A stretch of DNA of 64,000 nt from Rotaria macrura (Eukaryota; Rotifera; Eurotatoria; Philodinida; Philodinidae), in NCBI GenBank assembly GCA_900239685.1, contig OENT01000194.1, positions 101,761 through 165,760 on the forward strand, given 5' to 3'. Numbering within the stretch: the stretch's first letter is position 1; each line of letters opens with the position of its first letter. Shown one piece after another: positions 23,653 through 34,470 of the stretch. The notes below the pieces were generated by a model. It was not told the origin of the DNA, made no database searches, and saw nothing but the letters and a program-made list of their open reading frames with translations. The translations under genes were made by a program, and so were the position numbers.

Positions 23653-26352
23653 TTATTTAACACTATTTGGATCAACACCAAGTTTCTCAGCTCTCAATCG
23701 TGCTACTTCACTCTTTGATGTTGTCAGAGGAATGAAGAGTACAGATATAATTTCAATGTGTGCTGGATTTGTCAAACGCCATTCTATTGTATTGATGTCA
23801 TCATCTTGATGAGCAACATAACCTAATACAGTACTTCTATAAGGCTTGAATGAACCACTTTTAACACTACACTCCAACACAGGTATAAGACATTCATCGT
23901 GATGTGTAAATGTGACTGCGTATACTGGATCTGAACAATAATGTATACTTGGTGTTACAAATATTCCATTTGAAAAATCGTCCACACCGAATGCTGACTC
24001 TCCTCGTGGAATATGACTGCTTGGTGGACAAATACGTAATCCAATCGAGACTACTGTACTTGGCATAACGAGTCCATCCATAAGAATTGATTCTATAGCT
24101 TGTATACTTGTTCCATGATAAGCAATATGAGGGAAATCTTTTCTATTGTGTTCACGAATCTTTAAACAGTAGCAATAAATAGGATGGCTACGAACTTCAA
24201 ATGATTTTTGATTACCACTTGGAATAAACGCATCTGGTGGAAGTCTTAATAGAGAAGGAATAATATCAATATGACGAATAAAAGCATGTGTTTCACCGAT
24301 TGAAACTAAACGTGTGTGTCCTGTTCTGTAAGAAAACCAATAGGATGATGGTTGCATCCAATTATATAGCAGTGCATTTGGTTCACTAGTAAAATATACC
24401 ATTGGCATATCATTCAATTTAGCATTTCCATTATTATACTTTGTTTTAAAAAGACAAATACAACCAGGTAAATTGAATAAATCAAAATCTGGTGACATTA
24501 TGTAATCAATATCAATGGAAAGATTCTCATTAGCACAATTATTTGGAAATGTAAACGATAAACCTTCAAATATAAATGTTTGATTATCAGTTAATTGACC
24601 ACGAATTTTTATTGATGAACTTCGGCACTTTGAAGCAAATTTATGATGAATATCACGCATAGAATAATTAGGAAGTTTGTTTTGAAGAATATGACCACTA
24701 TGAGTATAGCGGGCTTGTTCATGTGCTGTTATACATAATGGTAGTTGGATAAATTTCGTTTTTCCATACCGAGCACGACATATAGCTGATAGAACTGTTG
24801 CATCATCATCGTCAAAATTTAATGGACGCCGAGCAATAGAAAAATTTCGATATTTATTTCGCATTGAATCAGGCATTGCATGTACAAGATCGCTATACCT
24901 CGCATTACAACTTAATTGTAATTTTGCTAATGGTTCATTACCAGACTTTTGACCATCGCCATATAAGTGTATTGAAAAAAAATTATTTTCTTCTAAATTA
25001 GCTCGATACTGTTTTAGATGTTTTTTCATTTCATCCGTTCGTGATTCGTCAGTAGGCGTTGAACCAAATTTGTTTTTTATATTTATATCAGCTCCATAAC
25101 TTAGTAATAAGTCAACTGTTGAAACATGCCCATGATAGACAGCACCATGTAATGGTGTACTTTCTGATTCTTTTGAAAGTTTAATATTAATATTAGCGTC
25201 TCTGTCTAAAAGCCATTTTGCAATCGATGTTCGACCATGACGACATGCAACATACAATAAATTGATACCTTGATCATTAACTATATTCGGTGATTTATTA
25301 CCAAAATAATATTCAAACCACCAATCGATACCATTAGCAGCCATTTCAAACATATTTCGTTCACGCATTGATTGAAATAAATTCGTAATAGTTTTTCCAT
25401 GAATAAAACCTTCTTGTTCAGCTGTCATACACCATTTGTTAAGTAACAGTGGATTAGCGCCTCGATTAATAAGATATTCTACAACTGATTCATGTCCACC
25501 ATAGGCAGCATGATGTAAAGCTGAATTTAAATTAATATCAATAATATCTAGATTAGCTGAGCGTTCTTCAACTAACCAACGAACAAGATCTATATAACCT
25601 TTCTTACTAGCACAATGAAGTAATGTTTGCCGTTGTAAATGATATTGTTCATCAATATGCTTTATTGCACTACTGATATTATGCTTAAACCAATCAAGTT
25701 GATTTGCAGCTGCTTGCACAAAAGGTGTCGTTTTCAATTCAATAAACACTTTTGATACATCACTATCATACGATTCATCTTCGGCTGTATGATTCTCCGA
25801 ATTTTGTTTTCGATAATCAGCTCCACATTCCAATAAACAACGAATTATTTCTCGGTGTCCATAATAAGCACCTACATGTAGGGCTGTACTTCCTGTTCTT
25901 TGCGGTAGATCAGGTTCAGCTCCTTGTTCTATTAAATAATAGATGGCTTCAAAATTACAAGCACGTGCTGCACAATAGAGTGCTGTGTGTCCTGTTTTTG
26001 GGTCTTGTGCATTGATGTTTCTTAATGTTTCATTTTGTAAACGAGTTTTTAATTCCGTTGTAAGTTCAGGTTCACCAGCTAATTGTTGCAATGTATAGTT
26101 TTCTAGAGGTACATTGCTTATCCATTCGTCATATTCATCATATCTCTTACGTTTATCATGATCAGATAATGTTTCATACGCACGACAAATAAGTCGAAAT
26201 GCTTCAGGTGTAATTTTACGATTGCCAGATGTTCGAAATCGGTCTTGCTTGTATTCCCGAATTCGTGTACGATATGCTTTAGAGAAACAATGAGCTTTAT
26301 CAGTTTTTTTTACTCCAAGTATGTCGTATGGTGATGCCGCTAATGCTGCCAT
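23653..26352 (-). CDS. DnaJ-like / ankyrin repeat / ADP-ribosyltransferase-like protein
   Basis: A single open frame of 899 residues from ATG at 26352. Residues 7-75 match a J domain (PYDILGV, then AYETLSDHDKRKRYDEYDEW), but the loop that should read HPD reads KQD, so classical Hsp70 stimulation is doubtful. Three blocks of ankyrin repeats follow (about 110-205, 240-330 and 360-460), with TALHVGAYYGHREIIRCLL and TPLHGAVYHGHVSTVDLLL as clear copies. Residues 470-730 are unassigned. Residues 744-885 contain AYHGTS (His 746) and GIFVTPSIHYCSDPVYA (Tyr 805), the spacing and wording of PARP-type H-Y transferases; Glu 857 or 867 could be the third catalytic residue. The layout recalls tankyrase (ankyrin plus PARP) with a J-like front. 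ADP-ribosylation is an inference. There is no intron, signal peptide or membrane segment. Confidence 0.85.
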   Translation of the reverse strand: MAALAASPYDILGVKKTDKAHCFSKAYRTRIREYKQDRFRTSGNRKITPEAFRLICRAYETLSDHDKRKRYDEYDEWISNVPLENYTLQQLAGEPELTTELKTRLQNETLRNINAQDPKTGHTALYCAARACNFEAIYYLIEQGAEPDLPQRTGSTALHVGAYYGHREIIRCLLECGADYRKQNSENHTAEDESYDSDVSKVFIELKTTPFVQAAANQLDWFKHNISSAIKHIDEQYHLQRQTLLHCASKKGYIDLVRWLVEERSANLDIIDINLNSALHHAAYGGHESVVEYLINRGANPLLLNKWCMTAEQEGFIHGKTITNLFQSMRERNMFEMAANGIDWWFEYYFGNKSPNIVNDQGINLLYVACRHGRTSIAKWLLDRDANINIKLSKESESTPLHGAVYHGHVSTVDLLLSYGADINIKNKFGSTPTDESRTDEMKKHLKQYRANLEENNFFSIHLYGDGQKSGNEPLAKLQLSCNARYSDLVHAMPDSMRNKYRNFSIARRPLNFDDDDATVLSAICRARYGKTKFIQLPLCITAHEQARYTHSGHILQNKLPNYSMRDIHHKFASKCRSSSIKIRGQLTDNQTFIFEGLSFTFPNNCANENLSIDIDYIMSPDFDLFNLPGCICLFKTKYNNGNAKLNDMPMVYFTSEPNALLYNWMQPSSYWFSYRTGHTRLVSIGETHAFIRHIDIIPSLLRLPPDAFIPSGNQKSFEVRSHPIYCYCLKIREHNRKDFPHIAYHGTSIQAIESILMDGLVMPSTVVSIGLRICPPSSHIPRGESAFGVDDFSNGIFVTPSIHYCSDPVYAVTFTHHDECLIPVLECSVKSGSFKPYRSTVLGYVAHQDDDINTIEWRLTNPAHIEIISVLFIPLTTSKSEVARLRAEKLGVDPNSVK

Positions 26353-29300
26353 ACCTTTTTATTCTCGCATGAAAATGTGTTACACGAAAAAGTAAAAGTG
26401 TTGCTTTGAAAAAAATAATGGCTTCGATAAGAACTCTTTTCTTCTTCCTTTATTTCACTTTTTAATCTTGTTCTTCTACTTCTTTGGAATGATTCAACAA
26501 ATATTTACCGGGAGTAGGGTGTAAGTTTGCGTATGAGTATAGAATGTGTGGTGCGTAATACGCACTTGTAAGAGCATTTCCATAGTCTATTACATTAAAA
26601 GTCACTCTCAATTAGCCCCCCCCCCCTACGTCTACAACATGATCTATACTAAGCGTGATCTAGTCTTAATAAATTTAAACTAATAAAACTAGTTCCACCT
26701 GAAAGAGTTACATATCATTGAGAGTCATCATAATCAAAGCCTCTAGTTATCAATGGTTCACCATTGATTTTGATGAACTTCATTCAAAATTTGATAAAAC
26801 TTATGCGCATCAAGATTAAAATCTATGAAAATCCAGGTTCACAGTGAGCCATCGGATTCTGTTGGATCTGTCTCAATCCGATAAATTCCGATTATTAGAA
26901 TCAAATTAGAATCAAATCGGATCTCAATCGATTTCTATAATTTCCAACGCATTTCGATTACCAGATTCCGTTGAATTCCGAAGAAAGAATCTGATCGCGT
27001 TCATTTGCAGGAATCCAGTCAGTTCCATCAAGTTCCGAGAAGTTAATCGTCGGATTCCAATGGAAAATATGTTCCATGTGTAAAATGATTTCTAATAGAA
27101 TAAATTTGTAGATTTCATGAAAAAATGAACTCGGGCATGCTATTAAGTGAGGAGAATGAAGAAAAATTATTATGAAATGATTACCAGAGCACTATTTTCC
27201 AATTAATACTGAATGATTTCTCATACTAAAAGATTATCTGGTTACTGCAACAAGAATGAAAGGACCAACTCGATTACAGAATTGCACAAGATTAATATTA
27301 TAAAGATTGAACTGCATATATGACTTGCACGCTGAATTCATGATAATTAGCCATCAAATACTTTCTCAATGAAGAGTGTTCACGGGCAAGATCCATTTAG
27401 ACATAAAGAGTTTCTCGTGTCACATTCTTTTGACTGTATCAATGCGTACAAAAGTGATCTGTGGTCTCTTTTCATTATGGTTGGCTCCTATCATTTTTAC
27501 TCGTGTATTTCGTCTGATGTGACAAAATTAGTTTTGCAGCAGTTCTTCTTGACCCCATCATTGATTGCACGATGTACTCTTTTCTTTATTCCTTTTTCTT
27601 TCGAGTGAGGATTGTTGTGGGGATGCGAATGTGGGGTTTTGGTGGGGATGCGCAACGTGACTATGATTTTGGTTCTGGATGTGATTACATTATTCGTTGA
27701 AGATGTCAACACCGACATCAATACACCCACACGCCACCCTCGCATAACAATATATCGATTTTCATTGTGAGTAATATTTTATTCGTGCAAAATTATAATG
27801 TTCAAAGCACTGTGTTGACCCTTTTTAAGAACGAGTACAGAGAACAGAGTTGGTGTGGATCTTCTCTTCAATAACAAGCACACACCACAATCCAGGAGTC
27901 ATACTCATACTCACAACTATACTCCACACGGTAAACCCTACGCCCACATCCAGCGGTATCTTGTCGAACTTTTCCAAATTAAATCTTCAGTTGAAATATA
28001 TTCCATTTGGTTGAACTACCATTAGAGTGTAAAATGCAGCATATTCTGTACGCCAATGACAATTCACTTTCTAACTTTAGCAGTACCGAATCGCAGTTAG
28101 AACCAATTTGTCGATTCCCTTCGTCGCATATTTACAATGGGGACGTTTCGACTGAGCAATCGACAGTAAAAGAACGGTTAGATTTGAAAAATTTAACCAG
28201 TTCATTATTTATTAATCTTACATTTATTTAGTGCTCGTTTTCATCTGAAATCTTACAGTTTCATAACGTGCTAAACAGTCAAGGTAAGCAGAACTTCGTC
28301 TCTCAATCATATTTCAATCGTGAATAATCTCAATGCGTTGTCCCACTGGTCCACTACTTAACACGACGAGCGTTGATTCCGCTTTCATCCATTGATGTAA
28401 TCAACCTATATCGAGAATAGATAGTATTGATCTCGAATCAAATCAGTCTTCATTTCGATAACGGTGATTTGATGATATTGTAAAAATGATTCAATTTTAG
28501 CAACGATTGATGGATTGCAAGGTTGAGAAAAGGACGTCATTTCGATATCGATTGTCTGTGTCGATGCTGAAAAATTGGGTGGACATAATCTTGGATTGGT
28601 AGCTGATCGGCGGTGACTTAGTGTCGCATGGACTAGAGGCAAATATGCTGTTTATATCGTCGGTCATGCCAAATTATTGACTGTAAGTTTCATTCATTGG
28701 TACATGAACTGTTTTCTCTGAACAAATCATCGTTGAATAGATTAATGAGCATCGGTGTCTATTCATCGAATATGTGCGCTGATGTTAATGCATTTTCTAC
28801 TATAAAGCTTTGAATAATTTCGATTGCCTATTGCGATTATGACTTAATCATTTACAGATTCTCACTTGCGTATTTCTAGGGGAAAACACAATCTAGAAAA
28901 TGTAACAAGTTACCACATACGGCAAAAATTTAAATACGTCTGCAGCCATAATTACAGAGGATTACACCTTTTCAAAACTTGAGCGTCGACCATTGCTATT
29001 CAATTTACTCGAATTTCTCTTCATCTAGTCAATGGAATAAAAACCGCAAGAAAATCAGTGATTAATCGCGGTTTAACCAGTCCGGTTACCGACTCCCATG
29101 TCAATGTAATATACAGCAGGAAAGACAAATACCACGGTTTACCGAAAAAAATTGTCCGGTATTCACAACATATGAAGTAAATCCATTGAAATTCAGTTAT
29201 CTGATTAGGAGATAGCCCGTAGTTCGAAGCTTATTCATTTAAAAATTCAGCACGGAGTATCCTAATAATTGGATCTCGACTGTGTACTAGTGCTTGCCTG

Positions 29301-29579
29301 ATAAGGTTACAATAATCAAAGCATTTTGGAAGTATTGTCAAACCTCATCTGCACGACTCAGGTGTTGAGATAAGAGGTGTCGGCTTAGCACTACCATTGT
29401 AATAATAAATGCTTTTGCGGGACTCACATATATTTTCGAAGAATATTGTGAGTGAAAGTTTTAAGGTTAAGCTTTGGTGACTCGCCCCCCCCCCCCTCGC
29501 ACTTATTACAGACCCCTTCCCAAATGCATACATCCCCCATCACAGACACTCAAAGCGCTCAGAATATTTTACGAAAGGA

Positions 29580-29632
29580 TTATGTGAGTTCCACATTGCA
29601 GCCCCAGAGGTGCTACGCTAACAAGCTTTTTT
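29580..29632 (+). repeat. short dispersed repeat, copy 1
   Basis: The segment starting TGTGAGTTCCACATT, then AGCCCCA and a GCTxCGCxAACxAGCTTTTT block recurs at about 33571-33622 in the same orientation with a few differences. It may be the end of a transposable element family. Confidence 0.5.
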
Positions 29633-29683
29633 TAATGTTTTTCCATAAGAGTTAAAAAAATATAACTTAAGATTTTCGTATTA

Positions 29684-29742
29684 GTTTTCAGTTAGCATTA
29701 GTATTAAAAACATCACTATTTAATACTAATGCTTACGAAAAC
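29684..29742. repeat. near-perfect hairpin rich in GCATTAGTATTA words
   Basis: The 25-base arm 29684-29708 pairs with 29719-29742 around a loop of about 10 bases, with one or two mismatches. The same TACTAATGC/GCATTAGTA words recur at about 29750 and 29872-29894, suggesting a decayed local repeat cluster. Confidence 0.6.
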
Positions 29743-30023
29743 TGTATTTACTAATGCTAATTTAATGCCAATTTTGATTCAATACTAATATCAAAGTATT
29801 GAATTACGCTTTTAACACTGACCACACAGAAGAATGTTTTTTTCTATATCTAGAAGGAAAGCATTAGCATTCTTTAATACTAATGCTAAACCGACAGCCC
29901 AAAATGACACATATCAGCGACGTCTAAACAGTGTCCCATGAGATTCCCTGAACTTCATGAAATAGAACAAGAGGAAACACTGCATGCATAAGTTCCGGGA
30001 GGACTGCCCGTCAGGATGTATTA

Positions 30024-31552
30024 AGAGCGCCGAAATCTACTCACCACTTCCTTCCCCGCTTCTAAAAATATATCGGAAAAACAAATTGTAAATGAAACCG
30101 TTATTCATTTTTAACATCGTGCTTGTGTAGGTGAAAATTATTTAGGATCATACCTAAGCCATTACAGCGATAACTCTTCGTTTTCCTGCTGACAGTGCGC
30201 ATTTCACCCAGTGGGACTTGTTCGCTGAATGTCTAAGGTGTGCAAAGAATTCGTGATAAACGACTGATTTTTCGGGAAAAAATAGATTTTGGTTCATACA
30301 AACTCAAACAAAACTTACAACGATGACGAAAAAGTGAAAAGCCCCAGCTATACCACCTATCCATTCTTTATAAATTCCCATGCGACCTGTAAACCCGCAT
30401 ACAAGTACCCGAGGATTTTTCGTGTCGAATACCTGCAGATTTTCGATTAGCGTTGTAGTATTCCTGTGAGGCCTCCAATCCACCTGCACTCTAAAGAACA
30501 TATCTGTTTGCTACGTAACAATAAAATGACATAGAGAATTAGACATACAGAAAATACGGCGTTTCAAACAGCGACATGCGTACACTTTACATGTACAAAT
30601 CCGTGGTTGAAAGAGTCTATGCAAAATTTTGTCCCTGAAAAATCTTTGATCGTAACTATCAAATAAATGAAATCATAAACATAAAATAGCATCGAATTTG
30701 AGAGGACGAATTTCATCTTATGTGACTTGTTTTCATGAGTATGATGATAACTACAATGGTATCGACTAAAGTCACTTCACTTTATCAGGAGGTAACACTA
30801 CTCTTTTTCATAGTTGTTTTTTATTTAATTTTATTGTGATACATACAACGTTTTCATCGCGAAAATATGCCTGTGAATCAGAATCCAGAATATTCAAGGA
30901 AAAAAATGGTTACAAACATTGATTGCTTGCTTGCTGAAGGGGAACGAACGGACAGTTCCTCGATAAGTGTATTTTTGAAAACTTTCGCTCGTAATTCGGA
31001 CATAGGTTGTTCACATGATAAATGATCCTTGTTGGCGCTTCGACATTGTCTAATCAGACCGTTTTCGTTGTATCTACACGACATCAAAGATCTCCAATCA
31101 TTTATATAGTTTTCTGATGACACTATCCAAGTGAATAGTGGCTTGTCGAGCTTTCGAGAAAAGATGTTATTGTCTCTTGTAGGTAAATAAGTGTTTTATT
31201 TTGACGAAATCATGAAAAATAGTTTTGAATACGTTGGAACAATATTTTCTCGCTTGTTTGACGTTCTATAGTATCTTGAATTATTTTAGATTTTTTTATT
31301 CGGTTTCAATATGATAATTGCCTCTTGATTAGAATGAAACTGGTATTCTATGAGTTTCAAATAATGTTTACTCGTTATTACTTATACGGAACAATTAATT
31401 AGAAAGAATAGTTATATTTCGTCTTTGAAAAACCCACCTATCGTTTCCATACGATACTGGTTTGGTTGCATGGATGTCAAACCATTGGTGGAGAAAAGAG
31501 ACTACAAAATGGAGCGTTTTTTCATTGGTTGAAATTACCGAAAATAAGTAAG
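30024..31552 (+). repeat. 1.5-kb direct duplication, copy 1
   Basis: Nearly identical to 39562-41079 over its whole length, with scattered substitutions and an indel of about 9 bases near 30746. On the minus strand it holds two exon-like frames (31123-30878, and 30492-30318 bordered by acceptor TTCTTTAG and donor GTAAGT). These could be part of an unrecognised gene. No reverse transcriptase or transposase frame lies inside it or in the 8 kb between copies. Confidence 0.85.
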
Positions 31553-32438
31553 CTACATGAATGTATACACAATTTGTAGTGTGGTTAGTGTAGCCTGTCA
31601 ATGTCGATTTAGCTTTAACCTTCTCTTAGTTTCCTTTATTTTATTCTTTTTTCTGCGTCATCGATCTTCACATTTATTCTTGCTCTAGATTCCTTTACTG
31701 TTGATCTTTTTATTGTCCATATATCTGATGCAATTAAATTTTTCAATATTATACTTTGAAGTATTTCCAACTTATGATAGGGATAAGAAGAACAAAACGA
31801 TGATTTAATTGTTAAGATTGCTCTTTGAAAACGGCAGGTTATATCAATCAGAAGGGGATTTAGGGTAGTCCTATGGAGCAATTGCAACCCTTTTCAGAAG
31901 AATATTTTTCTTTTTTTTTTCAGGCTAAAACGAAGGAAAAGCAAGCACAGACTGCCCCTGATACATCTCAAAACGTGTTCTTGGCTTATGACCGTACTCT
32001 CTTTCCGAAAACTCCACCCCACCCCTCAATCCAACACTCTAGATCCGTCACTCGGAAGATTCCAATTATAGTTCATTTGAAATCAATTATGAACAAAGGT
32101 CAAATCAATCTCAACTGAAACAAAGCTCATGGCGGGAAAAAACAAATCCGGCGGGAATTTCCGTCTGCCAGTAGGCATTCGACCAGCAAAAAAAGATGTT
32201 TTTTGTCGAGTAATATGCCGAAGAAAAGTGTCGATGTATGACAGTGTAGGTGAGAATGAGCACAAAACGTTTTGAGAGCTTGCAAAAGAATCGTTTTTAC
32301 ATTTACTCATTCGTTACCCGCGTTCTGTCGTGTGCTAAATGAAACCGATATTCGTTGAAGTTAAAGATCTGCTGTGATTATTATTGACAATGAACAAAAC
32401 GGAGAAGACGAAAAGAAAATGGTAACAAATTAATTTAA
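31553..32438. other. intergenic region before the C2 gene
   Basis: No recognised gene. The plus-strand frame 31873-32118 has no family similarity. Confidence 0.4.
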
Positions 32439-32956
32439 TTAAATAATGAGTGGTTGATAATCAAGTATGAGATGAATTTCTCCATGAGACGATATTCCGG
32501 ATCTCGACACTAGATTGTACCAATTATCAATGTGACCTACATGAAACAGACAGATTAGAAAGAAATGAGTTTTTCGACTCGAAAAATGAGTCGAGAGTCT
32601 CGAAGCGACAAACGTCTATGGTATAAATCTTGTAATTGAATTTGCAGCGATCCAATTCTATCGTAGTGAATCGGATCTTTATCAAGGACGTCGACATACA
32701 GAACATCTTGCCCGTGAAAATGATCACTAAACGAATGAATAAATAGTTGAAATTCAATGTTAATATCGACAAATGAACTCTCTTACAAGAAGAAAATTTC
32801 GTTCCATTGAGGATTCTTTGTGTTCGGTTTAACTTTTGTCTTTTGCTTCTTTTTTGTATCGTCGAGGTAAACCCTAACGAATGGATCACTTTCACTAAAC
32901 AAATCTTTCTTTTTCAGATTTCTGCCAGCAACAACATTCACTATTAGTTGAGCCAT
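32439..32956 (-). CDS. small single C2-domain protein
   Basis: Three exons (32956-32787, 32726-32614 and 32536-32439) join in frame to 126 residues that form one C2 domain and little else. C2 domains bind phospholipids, usually with calcium. Visible landmarks are MAQLIVNVVAGRNLKKKD, SESDPFVRVYL, NPQWNEIFFF, the DVLDKDPIHYDRIGS calcium loop and the closing SHGEIHLILDY strand. The loop Asp residues (SESDPF and DVLDKD) are present, so calcium binding is plausible. There is no signal peptide or membrane segment, so it is probably cytosolic. An in-frame upstream ATG at 32998 would add a hydrophobic leader; it lies before a likely acceptor and I consider it 5' UTR or intron. The exon 2 donor (GTTTGT) is weak, but the join restores the last C2 strands exactly. 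Confidence 0.85.
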
Positions 32957-33570
32957 TTGGCCTTTCTTAAACAACAACAAAAAAAAACCAATTGTCATTC
33001 GAAACTCTTCCTTCTCTTTCCTCCCAATCTATCCCTTAAGACACAATGTATAGTATTCGAGCTTCGCTCGATTACGCATAATGAGATGCGAATCACTCGC
33101 TTCGGCCTTACGAAAAATGAATACCCAGTGTACTAATCCATTGTTAATTTTTGTACGGAATCACAAGTATTCTAAGGTCACCTACTAATGAAAGACGGAA
33201 CATGCTTATCTCAATGTTTCACCGCTCGCTATAAGTTGTATGATCAGCTGTTTCACATATGACCAGATTGAGTGGCTCTTAACCTTAGCTTTCGCTTTCA
33301 TTTCAATTATCTCAAAAGGAGTCGAAGGCAAATTACTTGCAAATCAATCATTTTCTGAGACTATTTGCTGATGAACGGAGCAAGGTATCGATACTTTCAC
33401 CTTGCACTTCACCGAATGTCAAATTAAGAAAAATAAACAACGAAAAATGGTGACTAACGAGTGAATAGCAACAATTAAAAAAAAATTAGCTCCCATCAGC
33501 AACAGACGATGCGAAAAATTCGTGATATTACATTTTCTGTATTTTCTATTAGCATTTTGAATCAACAGAT

Positions 33571-33622
33571 ATGTGAGTTCCACATTTTAGCCCCAACAGG
33601 GCTGCGCCAACTAGCTTTTTCA
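33571..33622 (+). repeat. short dispersed repeat, copy 2
   Basis: Second copy of the repeat at 29580-29632. It ends about 35 bases before a short inverted-repeat element. Confidence 0.5.
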
Positions 33623-33655
33623 CCAAAAAAGCGAAATATGTGAATATTACGTGAG

Positions 33656-33836
33656 GAAGACTTCCTCTATCCAGTGGTATATATATTATCAAGTTCTACG
33701 CACCGATGATACCGAAAATTGCCTCCATATGGCTGTAGTGTACAATAAAAGGTAGTGAACGTAGCGCCATCTATTGACATCGTCGGTGTACAACAGAACA
33801 TGCTAATATAATTATCACCGGATAGAGTAAGTCTTA
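33656..33836. repeat. short inverted-repeat element (MITE-like)
   Basis: About 180 bp bounded by inverted arms of about 30 bases: AAGACTTCCTCTATCCAGTG at the left, and its near-complement, ending GGATAGAGTAAGTCTTA, at the right. There is no coding capacity. Size and structure fit a miniature DNA transposon. Confidence 0.55.
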
Positions 33837-34197
33837 CGCCGGACATATATATATAAATGCCGCCTTTTGATCAAAATTTTATAATGGCCTTTGCATATTT
33901 TCAACAAACCCTACCAAAAGCGACAATTTTTTCTGTAGTTTTGGTAATTAGCTATGGTATCAATATCAAGTACAGTGAATAAAACTGATTATAACTGAGA
34001 CTAAGACTTGATTGATTTTTGGGAGTTTTTATAAAGGAAGTGTACCGTCTTTATGATTATAAAAATGGTTCTGGTGCATCCCTAACTGTAATATACAGGG
34101 AAATTGACAAAAGTAAACTCATAAATGAACCTTTGTAAATGAGTAAAAGTATACACAAAAGTGAAAAGTAGTTTTCACTTCCATCCAGGTGATTGAA

Positions 34198-34470
34198 CCC
34201 GAACGAATCTGATCGGATCCAATCAACGAACGAAATCTTATCGGAATCCTGGTTGAGGAATAAGTAACTGATCTGACGGGAACATAGTGATTTATTATTT
34301 GAGTACCAATTAGTACCTGATGACACCATGAGAGGCCTGTCAGAACCCTATAACGGATGTCATCGGATTCCAATACTAAGCATCCGAATGTCGTTCCACA
34401 ACCAGGATTCCGGCGGTTTTCATAGAAATTCGCCATAAAATCCGATCGGATCCGATTGAATCCAGTTGTT
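34198..34470. repeat. imperfect fold-back with CGGATCC/GGAATCCTGGTTG arms
   Basis: The left arm (about 34198-34265) and right arm (about 34395-34470) share GATCGGATCC and GGAATCCTGGTTG blocks in inverse orientation. A smaller inverted pair (GATGACACC/GGATGTCATC) lies inside. The minus-strand frames over it are by-products of the repeat. Confidence 0.5.

Larger units (their letters stand above)
26353..30023. other. gene-poor, repeat-bearing region
   Basis: Contains an 11-base C run (26616-26626), a stretch rich in GATTCC/GGATC words (26860-27060), a 12-base C run (29485-29496), and a hairpin near 29.7 kb. The minus-strand frame 28642-28406 and plus frame 28007-28231 use amino acids in a protein-like way but match no family I know; they could be exons or relics. 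Confidence 0.4.

Noticed and set aside
25752-26015. 87-codon plus-strand frame
   Set aside because: It is the antisense shadow of the ankyrin repeats of the 899-residue protein.
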